This document shows positions 46,845 through 57,457 of a stretch of 64,000 nt of DNA, piece after piece. This stretch comes from Sphingobacteriales bacterium (GTDB lineage: Bacteria; Bacteroidota; Bacteroidia; Chitinophagales; Chitinophagaceae). Position 1 is the stretch's first letter. Each line of letters starts with the position of its first letter. Made by a program: the position numbers and the translations under genes. The notes below the pieces were generated by a model. The model did not search any database, was not told the origin of the DNA, and saw only the letters and a list, made by a program, of their open reading frames with translations. The stretch spans positions 558,001 through 622,000 of the forward strand of contig JADJGB010000001.1 in NCBI GenBank assembly GCA_016708305.1, given 5' to 3'.

Positions 46845-47276
46845 ATGAAAAAATGGTTATTCTCTTTGCTTTTTGTATCTCTTCATTTAATGGTCTTTGC
46901 ACAATCAAAAGCAGCGAAACAGGTTGAAGAAGCAGTTAATATGTATGCCCGTGCTATGATTGATGCAAATATCACTGTGTTACGTAGCATTGCCGATAAA
47001 GACTTAACCTATGGACATAGCGGTGGTCATGTAGAAGGGAAGGAGGAATTTTTGAAAAAAATAGAAACCGGACAGTCCGATTTTGTAACTATGGATATCA
47101 CAAATCAAAAAATTTTCATGCACAAAAAGACTGCAATCGTAAGACACCACATTGAATGTATAACCAATGACAATAATAAACCGGGTACGGTTTCTTTAGA
47201 TGTGATGACGGTCTGGCAGAAAAAATCAGGTATCTGGATAATGATAGCCAGACAGGCGGTAAAACCAAAAATTTGA
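46845..47276 (+). CDS. Secreted DUF4440/NTF2-like protein
   Basis: 143 residues from ATG 46845 (MKKWLFSLLFVSLHLMVFAQ, clear signal peptide). SNTF2-like cone fold: VEEAVNMYARAMIDANITVL, LTYGHSGGHVEGKEEFLKKI, VWQKKSGIWIMIARQ. The longer frame from 46773 is inside the GH43 gene. Role in the locus unknown; possibly a small-molecule binding or isomerase-like protein. Confidence 0.82.
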   Translation: MKKWLFSLLFVSLHLMVFAQSKAAKQVEEAVNMYARAMIDANITVLRSIADKDLTYGHSGGHVEGKEEFLKKIETGQSDFVTMDITNQKIFMHKKTAIVRHHIECITNDNNKPGTVSLDVMTVWQKKSGIWIMIARQAVKPKI

Positions 47277-47418
47277 TGTTTGGGGTTTAAAAACTGCATA
47301 AATCGGCAAATTGAAAACGTTTGCGTAAATAAATATGGCCGACTGCTTGCACAGCACATATATATGAGGTAACTTGTCGCTTTCTGATTGATTTTATAAA
47401 ATAAAAAAAGAATGCAGC

Positions 47419-49065
47419 ATGGTTAAAAAAGGTTCTTTCAGTTTGATTTTTGTATTGGTTGCTTCAGTTTTATTTGCCCAACAAAATTGGGTTCTTCCCC
47501 ATGTAGCTCAGACCAAATTTAAAACAACAACTTATAATATTAAAAATTATGGCGCAGTTCCGGACGGTTATTTCCTGAATACCAAAAATATTCAAAAAGC
47601 AATTGATGACTGTTCTGCAAAAGGAGGAGGTGTTGTTTTTGTACCCGGCGGACTGTGGCTAACCGGTCCGATTGTTTTAAAAAATAATGTGAATCTGAAT
47701 CTGGCTGTTGGCGCTACCTTGTTGTTTACAGCCGATAAAGGTCAATACCCTTTAATTAAAGCCAATTGGGAGGGCTTCCCTCAGATGCGTAATCAATCGC
47801 CCATTTCTGCCGAAAATGCTACCAATATTGCCATTACGGGTAAAGGAATTATTGATGGCAATGGAGATGTATGGCGTGCCGTAAAGAAAGAAAAACTTAC
47901 CGAATCGCAGTGGAAAAAGTTAGTGGCCTCGGGAGGCGTTTTATCTGAAAATAAAAAATCATGGATGCCTTCCGAAAGTTATGCCAAAGGTGATAGCGAG
48001 AAGGACCCCGGTAAAATTGAATCGGGTAAGGATGATGCATATTACCAATCTGTAAAAGATTTTTTGAGACCAAATTTATTGGTTTTTACCAATTGCGATA
48101 AAATATTGCTGGATGGCGTAACCTTTCAAAATTCGCCTGCATGGTGCTTGCATCCGCTGATGAGTAAAAACATAACCATTAAAAATATTTCTGTAAAGAA
48201 TCCCTGGTATGGTCAAAATGGTGATGGTATTGACCTCGAAAGTTGCAGTAACGTATTGATTGAAAATTCTGTTTTGGATGTGGGCGATGACGGATTGTGC
48301 ATCAAGAGTGGTCGTGATGCAGATGGAAGGGCAAGAGCCATGCCTTCAAAGGATATAATCATTCGTGGTTGTACCGTGTATGCCAGTCATGGCGGATTTG
48401 TAATTGGCAGTGAGATGAGTGGCGGGGCTAATAATATTTATGTAAGTAATTGTACTTTTATTGGCAGTGATATTGGTCTGCGTTTTAAAACTACCCGCGG
48501 GCGCGGCGGAGTTGTTGAAAATATTTTTATAAAAGATATTTACATGAAAGATATTCCGGGCGATGCCATATTGTTTGATATGTATTACGCAGCAAAAGAT
48601 CCCGTGTCGCTTGAAGGTGAAAAAAGAGAACTTCCGAAAGTTGAAATGCTGCCCGTAGATGAAACGACACCTCAGTTTCAAAATTTTAATATCAGTAATG
48701 TGTATGTAAATGGTGCTCAAAAGGCAATTTTTATCAGAGGCCTGCCCGAAATGCACATAAAAAATATCAAAATTGAAAACTCCGTATTTCAGTCAAAAGA
48801 AGGAGTGGACATTCAGGAAGCAAGTAATATACAATTGAATAATGTAAAAGTGTATAGTAATAATACCAACCCTGTTATTGACATTACGCAGAGCGATAAT
48901 ATCAATATCAGCAAATTTGATTATAATAATGATGCAGAGTTGTTATTAAGAGTGAATGGAGGCAGATCGAAAGCAATTAAAATTGGTTTGACCAATTATA
49001 AAATAGCAAAAGAAAAGTTGAGTGTGGAATTGGGCGCAAAAATACAGGATGTGAAGGCCATGTAG
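47419..49065 (+). CDS. GH28 polygalacturonase
   Basis: Extracellular/periplasmic pectin-degrading hydrolase, 548 residues. After the signal peptide a pectate-lyase-like N-terminal turn (NIKNYGAVPDG) leads into the right-handed beta-helix. The catalytic motifs are NGDGIDLES, VGDDGLCIKSG, SHGGFVIGSEMSGG and LRFKTTRGRGG. Intact. It should release galacturonides for the GH105 enzyme. Confidence 0.93.
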   Translation: MVKKGSFSLIFVLVASVLFAQQNWVLPHVAQTKFKTTTYNIKNYGAVPDGYFLNTKNIQKAIDDCSAKGGGVVFVPGGLWLTGPIVLKNNVNLNLAVGATLLFTADKGQYPLIKANWEGFPQMRNQSPISAENATNIAITGKGIIDGNGDVWRAVKKEKLTESQWKKLVASGGVLSENKKSWMPSESYAKGDSEKDPGKIESGKDDAYYQSVKDFLRPNLLVFTNCDKILLDGVTFQNSPAWCLHPLMSKNITIKNISVKNPWYGQNGDGIDLESCSNVLIENSVLDVGDDGLCIKSGRDADGRARAMPSKDIIIRGCTVYASHGGFVIGSEMSGGANNIYVSNCTFIGSDIGLRFKTTRGRGGVVENIFIKDIYMKDIPGDAILFDMYYAAKDPVSLEGEKRELPKVEMLPVDETTPQFQNFNISNVYVNGAQKAIFIRGLPEMHIKNIKIENSVFQSKEGVDIQEASNIQLNNVKVYSNNTNPVIDITQSDNINISKFDYNNDAELLLRVNGGRSKAIKIGLTNYKIAKEKLSVELGAKIQDVKAM

Positions 49066-49113
49066 TAGAAATATTTTAATTTGAATAGCGTAATTGATTG
49101 ATAAATATTTTTT

Positions 49114-51024
49114 ATGATTAAAACCTTATTTTCTTTTTCTTCTTCTTGTAAGTACCAGCGCTGATGCCCAGCCTATTCCCTATTCACAGCAAATGTCGCT
49201 TACGGCCATGTACATCTGGCCGGATTCTTTTCGGTAGTGCCCGGCAGACCTGCCCGTTGGAGTTATGATCAGGGAGTAGTTTTGAAAGGAATTGAAGGCG
49301 TATGGCTTGCTACCGGCGATCCTAAATGGTTCGATTATATTCAGAGGCAAATGGATTATTACGTGGCAGCCGACGGTTCTTCTATAAAAGATTATAATAA
49401 CGACCATTACAATATTGACCATATCAATAATGGCAAACTGCTGCTTACGCTTTATCGGGTAACCGGAAGAGAAAAGTATAAAAAAGCAGTATTGTTGCTG
49501 CGGGAACAATTAAAAATCATCCCCGCACCAAAGAAGGCGGTTTCTGGCACAAACAAATTTACCCTTATCAGATGTGGTTAGACGGGCTGTACATGGGCCA
49601 GCCTTTTTATGCCGAGTATGCACAGGTGTTTGGAGAAGATTCAATTTTTAATGATGTTGCCCGTCAGTTTGTGTTAATGGAAAAACATTCGAGAGATGTA
49701 AAAACCGGTTTGCTTTATCATGGCTATGACGAAAGTAAAGAACAGCAATGGGCCGACAAAAACCGGTCACTCCCCTCATTTCTGGGGTCGTGCATTGGGC
49801 TGGTATGGAATGGCGATGGTGGATGCGTTGGATTATTTTCCCCCGAACCATCCCGGCCGAAAGACTATAATTGACATCCTGAACCGTTTTGCGACTGCTG
49901 TGGTAAAAGTGCAGGATACCAAAACGGGTATGTGGTACGATATTGTGGATTTGCCAAATCGTAAACCCAATTACACCGAGTCATCCGCTACGGCAATGCT
50001 TTCTTATTCTTTGGCTAAAGGTGTGAGAATGGGCTACCTGCCATCAAAATATGTTGCCAATGCAAAGAATGCTTTTGATGGATTGGTGAAATATAAACTG
50101 ACGAAAGACAGTGGCGGATTTACTAATCTGGAAGGCACGGTTTCGGTATCCGGTTTGGGAGGTAAGCAGTATAGGGATGGCAGCTTTGATTATTACATGA
50201 GTGAAAAAGTGGTTCAAAATGACCCAAAAGGAATGGGTGCTTTTATTTTGGCTGCTAATGAAATAGAAATGCTGCCCAAAACTATGTCAGGAAGAGGGAA
50301 AACGATAGTGCTTGATAATTTCTTTAATAATGAATGGATAAAAGGGCCTTCAGGTAAAATGATTCCTTTCCATTATGTGTGGGAAGAAAGAGATAATAAC
50401 GGCTATTATTTTCTGGGGAATATATTTGAACAATACGGTGCCCGAATTTCTACACTCAGGCATGCGCCTACAGCTGCCAATCTGAAGCAGGCTTCGGTGT
50501 ATATCATCGTAGATCCGGATACTGAAAAAGAAACCGCAAAACCCAATTTTATGAACGAAAAGGATGCCACAGCAATAGCCAATTGGGTGAAGGCAGGTGG
50601 CGTGCTGGTCATGTTTGCCAATAACCACGGAAACTGCGAAATGCAAAAGTTCAACATTTTGGCACAGAAGTTTGGCGTGAAATTCAATGATGACGATCAG
50701 ATGATGGTGAAAGGGAATGATTATGCTATGGGCGAACACATTATCCAGCCAGGCAATATTATTTTTAAAACAGCCAGAAATATTTTTACGAAGGAAGTGA
50801 GTTCCCTAACTTTAAAATCGCCGGCAAAATCTGTTTTGAAAAAGGATGGATTTGATTATATGTCGGTTACAAAGTATGGCAAAGGAACGGTTGTAGCCTT
50901 AGGCGATCCGTGGATTTATAATGAATATGTGGATGGCAGAAAACTACCGCTTCAATATGAAAACTATAAAGGCGCAGTAGATTTTGTAAAGTATTTGCTA
51001 CAGAATGTATCAGTGAAAAAATAG
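49114..51024 (+). CDS. GH105 unsaturated rhamnogalacturonyl/glucuronyl hydrolase with C-terminal domain, three frameshifts
   Basis: Start at 49114 (MIKTLFSF...; one T restored gives a signal peptide ending STSADAQ). The alpha/alpha-barrel core has SVVPGRPARWSYDQGVVLKG, YPYQMWLDGLYMGQPFYAEY (catalytic Asp), KTGHSPHFWGRALGWYGMA, PNYTESSATAMLSYSLAKG and KQYRDGSFDYYMSEKVVQND. After about residue 400 a second domain with a class-I-GATase-like look follows (ASVYIIVDPDTEKETA, WVKAGGVLVMFANNHGN). Frames break near 49140-49170, 49530 and 49760. Removes the unsaturated uronic acid made by pectate/rhamnogalacturonan lyases. Confidence 0.9.
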
Positions 51025-51054
51025 ACTTGTTTAACCCTGAATAAATAATTTTTT

Positions 51055-52488
51055 ATGATAGAACCGATAAATATTGTAAAGAGTTTTCTGGATGAAAATT
51101 TTTTATTAGAAACAAAAACCGCAGAAAGGCTATATCACAGTTATGCTAAGGAGATGCCGATAATTGATTACCATTGTCATCTGCCTCCCGATCAGATAGC
51201 GGCTGATAAGCAATTTGAAAATCTTACACAAATCTGGCTCTACGGAGACCATTACAAATGGCGTGCCATGCGTACAAACGGAGCAGATGAAAGCTATTGT
51301 ACAGGCGATAAAGGAGATTATGAAAAATTTGAAAAGTGGGCGCAAACCGTTCCTTACACCATGCGAAATCCATTGTATCACTGGACACACATGGAGTTGC
51401 AGCGCTATTTTGATGTGTATGATATATTGAATGAAAGCTCGGCAAAGGAAATTTATGACACTTGTTCGGCAAAATTGCAAACCAAAGATTACAGTGTCAA
51501 AAACCTGATACGCAAGATGAATGTAAAGACGATTTGCACAACCGATGACCCTGCAGATTCACTGGAGCATCATAAAAAAATTAAGGATGATGGTTTCGAA
51601 ATACCTATTCTTCCTGCCTGGCGCCCGGATAATGCGATGAATGTTTCGAATTCTCAAAATTTTGTCGGTTATGTAAAAAAAGTAGAAGCAGCTTCTAATA
51701 TTTCTGTCAGCAATTTTGACACCTACCTGGAGGCTTTGAAAAACCGGCATGATTTCTTTGCTAAGATGGGTTGCAAGGTTTCTGACCATGGATTGGAAGA
51801 GATTTATGCAACAGATTATACCGATGCCGAACTGAGTGCGGCTTTTGATAAAATATTCAGTGGTAAAGAATTGACTCAGGATGAGCAAGATAAATTCCGC
51901 TCGGCGATGTTGGTAATTTTTGCAGAGTGGGATTATGAGAAAGGTTGGGTGCAGCAGTACCATCTGGGAGCTATCCGAAATAATAATTTAAAAGCAATGC
52001 GCGAACTGGGCCCCGATACCGGCTGGGATTCGATTGGTGATTTTTCTCAGGCCAGAACTTTGTCCAGGTTTTTGGGCAGTCTGATTGACAGAAACAATCT
52101 GACAAAAACCATTATTTACAACCTGAACCCTGCTGATAATGAAGTGTTTGCCACCATGATCGGGAATTTCAATGACGGGTCGGCACCCGGAAAAATTCAA
52201 TGGGGAAGTGGTTGGTGGTTTTTAGACCAAAAAGACGGTATGACTAAGCAAATCAACGCCTTATCCAATATGGGTTTGTTAAGCAGGTTCATAGGTATGC
52301 TTACCGATTCAAGAAGTTTTCTTTCTTATCCCCGACATGAGTATTTTAGAAGAATTTTATGTAACTTGTTCGGTCACGACATTGAGAATGGCGAATTGCC
52401 AAACGATATTGATTGGGTGGGAGGCATTATTCAGGATATTTGCTTTAAAAATGCGAATAATTATTTTGATCTTGAACTGAAACCTTGA
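51055..52488 (+). CDS. uxaC: Uronate (glucuronate/galacturonate) isomerase
   Basis: 477 residues. Converts D-galacturonate to D-tagaturonate. The amidohydrolase fold has the metal-site motif IDYHCHLPPDQIAADKQF, then YGDHYKWRAMRTNG, TTDDPADSLEHH, the FAEWDYEKGWVQQYHLGA helix and the end-core RSFLSYPRHEYFRRILCN. Intact. 31 bp after the GH105 gene, so probably one operon. Confidence 0.95.
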   Translation: MIEPINIVKSFLDENFLLETKTAERLYHSYAKEMPIIDYHCHLPPDQIAADKQFENLTQIWLYGDHYKWRAMRTNGADESYCTGDKGDYEKFEKWAQTVPYTMRNPLYHWTHMELQRYFDVYDILNESSAKEIYDTCSAKLQTKDYSVKNLIRKMNVKTICTTDDPADSLEHHKKIKDDGFEIPILPAWRPDNAMNVSNSQNFVGYVKKVEAASNISVSNFDTYLEALKNRHDFFAKMGCKVSDHGLEEIYATDYTDAELSAAFDKIFSGKELTQDEQDKFRSAMLVIFAEWDYEKGWVQQYHLGAIRNNNLKAMRELGPDTGWDSIGDFSQARTLSRFLGSLIDRNNLTKTIIYNLNPADNEVFATMIGNFNDGSAPGKIQWGSGWWFLDQKDGMTKQINALSNMGLLSRFIGMLTDSRSFLSYPRHEYFRRILCNLFGHDIENGELPNDIDWVGGIIQDICFKNANNYFDLELKP

Positions 52489-52530
52489 AAGTCTTTAAAT
52501 ATTAAATGATAATAACAAATAACAAAATTT

Positions 52531-53290
52531 ATGATACAGTCTTTATTTGATCTCACTGGAAAAACAGTCTTAGTAACCGGCTGCGACACAGGCCTGGGCC
52601 AGGGTATGGCAACAGCATTGGCAGAAGCCGGCGCTAATATTGTTGGCGCTTCAATTGTTGAAGATATTAGCGATACAAGAAATTTAATTGAAGGATTAGG
52701 CAGAAAGTTCTCTTATCATCGTGTTGACCTTCAGACCGTGAGCAGATTTACAAAATGGTGAAAAAGGTATTGGAAGAAAATGACCGCATTGATATTTTAG
52801 TCAATAATGCCGGAATGATTCTTAGGAAACCTGCTGCAGAGCACCCTGATGAATATTGGTTTAAAGTGATTGATGTTAATCTCAATGCACAATTTCTGTT
52901 GAGTCGTGAGTTTGGAAAACACATGATAGAAAAGGGTGGTGGTAAAATTATATTTACCTGTTCATTACTTAGCTTCCAGGGAGGAGTCAATGTTCCGGGA
53001 TATACTGCTTCAAAATCTGGTGTAGCCGGTTTGGTGCGCGCTTTTGGAAACGAATGGGGAAGCAAGGGTATTTGTGTAAATGGATTAGCGCCTGGTTATA
53101 TTGCCACCAATAATACTCAGGCACTTCGCGAAGATCCCGAAAGAAGCAAATCTATTTTAGACAGAATACCAATTGGCCGGTGGGGTACACCGGATGATTT
53201 TAAAGGCCCGATTGTTTTCCTTGCCTCCAAAGCTTCGGATTACGTAAACGGAACCATCCTTTTGTAGATGGAGGGTGGATGGCCAGATAA
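52531..53290 (+). CDS. kduD: 2-dehydro-3-deoxy-D-gluconate (gluconate 5-) dehydrogenase, KduD, two frameshifts
   Basis: SDR reducing 2,5-diketo-3-deoxygluconate to KDG. TGCDTGLGQGMATAL is the Rossmann motif, then LVNNAGMILRKPA, YTASKSGVAGLVRAFGNEWG (catalytic YxxxK) and GLAPGYIATNNTQALR. The frame breaks near 52740 and near 53262, where adding one T in CTTTTG gives the conserved ending VDGGWMAR and stop at 53290. Neighbour of kduI. Confidence 0.9.
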
Positions 53291-53374
53291 AAAAGGCCGG
53301 AATTGGTACAAAATGATTTGGCAATAAATTATTAAAAGTATAAAATTACCCTTATTGGGGAAAAGGAATTTATT

Positions 53375-54208
53375 ATGGAAATTAGATTTAGCAACAGTCC
53401 GGCCGAAACCAAAGCAATGGACACCGAACAGCTCCGAGCTAATTTTTTGGTAGAGAATCTGATGCAGGAAAACAAGCTCACATTGGTTTACACGCATTAC
53501 GACAGAGTTATCATTGGCGGCACAAAACCTACTGCAGGCAACAGTGTTGCACTTGAGAATGAGGAAGAACTGAAAGCGGGTTTCTTCTTGCAGCGCAGAG
53601 AATTGGGTATAATCAATGTGGGAGGAAAAGGCGCAATAACTGTTGATGGCGCCAGGTATGATTTGAGCAAATTGGAGTGCCTGTATGTTGGCAGAGGCAG
53701 TAAAGATGTAAGTTTCGAAAGCAATGACGCTGATACTCCGGCTGTGTTCTATTTGCTCTCAGCTCCGGCTCATAAAGAATATCCTGTAACAAAATATACT
53801 AAAGAGCAGGCAGCGCCGGTTCAGTTAGGCGATATTCTTACCTCCAATAAAAGAACCATTTACAAATACATTCATGATGATGGCATACAAAGCTGCCAAT
53901 TGGTGATGGGGTTGACTGTTTTGGAGCCTGGTTGTGTTTGGAATTCGGTACCTCCGCATACACACACACGTAGGATGGAAGCATATTTCTATTTCGATTT
54001 ACCCGAGGATCAAAGAATGTTTCACATGATGGGCGAGCCGCAACAAACCCGCCATATTATTATGAAAAATCATACTGCTGTAATTTCTCCTCCATGGAGT
54101 GGGCATTACGGCTGCGGAACCAGCAACTATGGTTTTATTTGGGGTATGGCCGGCGAAAACAAACAATTTACCGACATGGATGCTACTCCTGTAACTGTCT
54201 TAAAATAA
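53375..54208 (+). CDS. kduI: 5-dehydro-4-deoxy-D-glucuronate isomerase
   Basis: 277 residues, cupin-type zinc isomerase converting 4-deoxy-L-threo-5-hexosulose uronate to 2,5-diketo-3-deoxygluconate. Metal-site motif VPPHTHTRRMEAYFYFDLPE is typical of KduI, with the later HYGCGTSNYGFIWGM. Intact. Lies between kduD and kdgF. Confidence 0.95.
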   Translation: MEIRFSNSPAETKAMDTEQLRANFLVENLMQENKLTLVYTHYDRVIIGGTKPTAGNSVALENEEELKAGFFLQRRELGIINVGGKGAITVDGARYDLSKLECLYVGRGSKDVSFESNDADTPAVFYLLSAPAHKEYPVTKYTKEQAAPVQLGDILTSNKRTIYKYIHDDGIQSCQLVMGLTVLEPGCVWNSVPPHTHTRRMEAYFYFDLPEDQRMFHMMGEPQQTRHIIMKNHTAVISPPWSGHYGCGTSNYGFIWGMAGENKQFTDMDATPVTVLK

Positions 54209-54211
54209 ATC

Positions 54212-54547
54212 ATGGTTGATAAAGTCTTTATAGGGAAAATGACGTTTGCCTGGCAGGATTTAGGAGCCGGTGTAAAACGTAAAATAATCAGCTATGATGA
54301 GCAACTCATGATGGTGAAGGTGGCATTTGAGCAGGGTGCCATAGGTTCATTGCATCATCATTATCATACTCAAATGACTTATGTGATTAGTGGAAGTTTT
54401 GAAGTACAGGTAGGAGATGAAAAGCAAATTTTAAAAAAGGGGGAGGTGTTTTATGCTCCCCCTAATATTATGCACGGGGTTATATGCTTCGAGGCAGGCG
54501 AGCTGCTTGATGTGTTCAGCCCGATGCGCGAAGATTTTGTAAAGTAA
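54212..54547 (+). CDS. kdgF: KdgF-like cupin
   Basis: 111-residue single-domain cupin. KdgF converts unsaturated monouronates to their linear keto form, the step feeding KduI. Metal motif LHHHYHTQMTYVISGSFEVQVGDEKQ and FDVFSPMREDF-like end (LLDVFSPMREDF) match. Three bp after kduI, so translationally coupled. Intact. Confidence 0.9.
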   Translation: MVDKVFIGKMTFAWQDLGAGVKRKIISYDEQLMMVKVAFEQGAIGSLHHHYHTQMTYVISGSFEVQVGDEKQILKKGEVFYAPPNIMHGVICFEAGELLDVFSPMREDFVK

Positions 54548-56338
54548 TCAGGAATATATTTTTTCTATTATGTCTTTGTATTTTTCATTGATGGTTTTGC
54601 GGCGAAGGCTCAGTTTGGGAGTCATTTCGCCACCGTCAACCGACCATTCAGTGGACAATAATTCAAATTTTTTAATTTGTTCCACCTGATTAATATCCTG
54701 ATTGTAATATTGAACAATGGAGTTGAAAAGTTTTAATACTGCCGGTTCTTTAATGAAAGCCTCATTGGATATTTTCTGGTCAATTTCAGAATGCCGCTCT
54801 TTCATATACTCTAACTGCCTGAAAAGCAGGTACAATTAAAGCGCCTACAAATTTCTGCCCGTTTCCAACCACCACTATATGTTCTATATACCGGCTTCCT
54901 TTCATCTTGTTTTCAATAGGCTGTGGTGCCACATATTTGCCGCCGCTGGTTTTAAATAGTTCCTTCTTGCGGTCAGTGATTTTCAGGAACTTATTATCAA
55001 TCCATTCGCCGATATCACCGGTATATAACCAGCCGTCTTTTACCACCTCGTCAGTCCAGTCCTGATGTTTGAAATATCCTTTCATCACGCTGGGGCTTTT
55101 TGCCAAAATCTCTCCATCTTCGGCCAGTTTTACTTCCACTCCTTCAAGAGGAGTACCTACAGACCCATAATAAGTGCCACCTTTTTCTTTTCTGTTTACG
55201 CTTATCACGGGGCTATGTTCAGTAGGGCCATATCCTTCATACACCGGTATTCCGGCTGCGTTAAAAATTCTTAGTAATTTTCGGATGCTGCTGCGCCACC
55301 TGTGATTATGAAATCAATATTGCCGCCCAAAGCCTCTCTCCACTTGCTAAAAACCAGTTTGCGCGCAATGGAGAGGCCCATTCTGTAAAAAACATTACCT
55401 TTTTTTCTGTTATCATATACTTTTCCCAAAGCAACGCTTCCAAAAAACAAGCCCCTCTTTATTCCTTTTAATTCGTTGCCTTTTGACATGATTTTTTCAT
55501 AAACCTTTTCAAGAAGCCGGGGAACAGTACTGAAACCATTTGGCTTTACTTCTTTCAGGTTGTCTCCAATCGTTTCAAGGCTTTCTGCATAGTATATGCC
55601 GATACCGCTAAAAAAATAAATGTAAGAAACCATTTTTTCGAAAATATGGTTCAAAGGCAGAAAGCTTAATACTTTCGTCTCCGGTTGATCTGGAAAAGGA
55701 AAGCTTATTTTGGAAAAATATACATTACTCACTATATTTTCATGCGTCAGCATCACACCTTTAGGTTTTCCTGTGGTTCCAGAGGTGTATATGATTGTTT
55801 CTACATGAGAGTCGGGAATTTCTTTTTTTAAGGAGGCTACCTTTTTAAGTGATTCATTGTTGGCAAGTTTTAATACATCAACGTAGTTTGCAGCGCCTTC
55901 AATAACGTCAAATGTGTAAATTCCCTTTAGAAATTCACTTTTTACAGATTTTACTTTTGCCAGCAATTCCTCATTGCTTACAAGAATGTATTTTGCTTCC
56001 GATTCATTTAAGATGTATTCAAGTTCCGAGTCGCTTGTGGTAGGATATATGGGCACCAGAACAGCGCCAATCTGCTGCACTGCAAAGTCGGTAAACACCC
56101 ATTCGGGCCGGTTTTGGCTGATGATGGCTATTTTATCGCTTCCTTCGGCCGTATAATTATGGCCACTTACGCCAAGCTGTAGCAAGCCCGCCGAAAAACG
56201 ATTGGCGATGTCAGCCACTTCTTCGGTCGAATAAGACTTCCACCGGCCATCCACCTTGGCATTCAGCATATCTTTTTTGCTAAAATGTTTTAACTGGTAT
56301 TCGATGCAATCGAACAACCGATATTCAGGATATTTCAT
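54548..56338 (-). CDS. Long-chain fatty acid-CoA ligase (AMP-forming), two frameshifts
   Basis: Activates fatty acids to acyl-CoA. The start at 56338 (MKYPEYRLFDCIEYQL) is preferred over 56398, which lies in a hydrophobic run alien to the family. AMP motif TIIYTSGTTGKPKGVMLTHE, LSFLPLNHIFEK, then in the next frame MYEGYGPTEHSPVISVN and WLYTGDIGEWIDNKFLKITDRKKELF. Frames break near 55265 and near 54800-54840. The stop abuts the kdgF stop with convergent direction. Confidence 0.9.
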
Positions 56339-56437
56339 TTGGCAAATTTTGTTTTGACAAAACAAATTAAAGGAAAAATAATCAATAAAAAAAACCACAT
56401 TTTTTTAAAAAGTGGTTTATAATATAAATTGAAAATA

Positions 56438-57457
56438 TTATTTGGCAGAATATACCTGACCTTCCGGCATTTTGAATATTCGCGAGGTATGAAATTTTGT
56501 AAACTTATCGTATGCCTCCTCATTGGTATTTACCCAGTTTACGAATGCAGCATTATTGTCAACCGGGCCAAACATCCACTGATTATAGGAGTCAAAAAGA
56601 CCATCTCTCATTAATTGCTGATGGTATTCAAAGAGTTTGAAATGGAATTGCTTTTCAAACGAAACATTCCAGTCAAGAATAAAACGAGTGCGAATCATCG
56701 CAAGTGTTTCGGGGTTAAGCCCCATGCCGCTAATGCCGGCCTGTTTTGCAAAGGTTTCTACCACTGCCTTTGCAAAAGGGTTCTTGATGTGCTGGGCTTC
56801 TTTGTAAAGGTCTGAATTTGCGAATAATTTTTGCTTGTATGCATCAAGTACTACTCTTTTCATAGTATTGGCTCTTGGACTCAGGCTTTCCATGTTTGCA
56901 TATATTTCGCCATAAATAATAGCCCATATTTTATCATCGGGCGAATTGAAATAGTGAAGGGCTGCATTGTAATAATTGCCTGCATAAGAAGGCGATACCT
57001 GCATTCCTTTTTCCCAAAGGACAATGGCTCCTTTAGGATTATGGAGCTGCAAAAGAAGTTCCCCATATTCACTATACAAAGGGCCGCTATTTGGAAACTT
57101 TTTCAACCCGATTTTGTAATATTTTTCAGCATCCTTGGGCTTTTCGGCAGCTTTAAAAACATTTCCGGCCAATTGAATGATTTGCGCATCTACATCGGGG
57201 CTTTCGAGCAAGGGTTGAATCAATTCCGATGCTTTGTCATATTCTTTTTTATAAAAATATGCAAAAATCAACTCCTTCTTAATGTCTTTATTGTTCGGAT
57301 TGGCTTCAGCTGCTTTGTTAAGAACCAGCAAAGCATTATCCATATCACCATTTTGCATAAACTTACGGGCATTGGCTCTCATGGCTTCCACATCTTCCTG
57401 CCCAAAGGCAAACGTACATGTCAATAAAAATAAAAAGGCAGTAATAATTTTCTTCAT
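56438..57457 (-). CDS. Secreted TPR-repeat protein
   Basis: 339 residues, signal peptide MKKIITAFLFLLTCTFAFG, then tetratricopeptide repeats: ARKFMQNGDMDNALLVLNKA, IFAYFYKKEYDKASELIQPL, AEKYYKIGLKKFPNSGPLYS and ALHYF-type helices. The C-terminal part (residues 220-339) is unique, ending FHTSRIFKMPEGQVYSAK. Probably periplasmic. Function unknown; intact. Confidence 0.78.
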   Translation of the reverse strand: MKKIITAFLFLLTCTFAFGQEDVEAMRANARKFMQNGDMDNALLVLNKAAEANPNNKDIKKELIFAYFYKKEYDKASELIQPLLESPDVDAQIIQLAGNVFKAAEKPKDAEKYYKIGLKKFPNSGPLYSEYGELLLQLHNPKGAIVLWEKGMQVSPSYAGNYYNAALHYFNSPDDKIWAIIYGEIYANMESLSPRANTMKRVVLDAYKQKLFANSDLYKEAQHIKNPFAKAVVETFAKQAGISGMGLNPETLAMIRTRFILDWNVSFEKQFHFKLFEYHQQLMRDGLFDSYNQWMFGPVDNNAAFVNWVNTNEEAYDKFTKFHTSRIFKMPEGQVYSAK

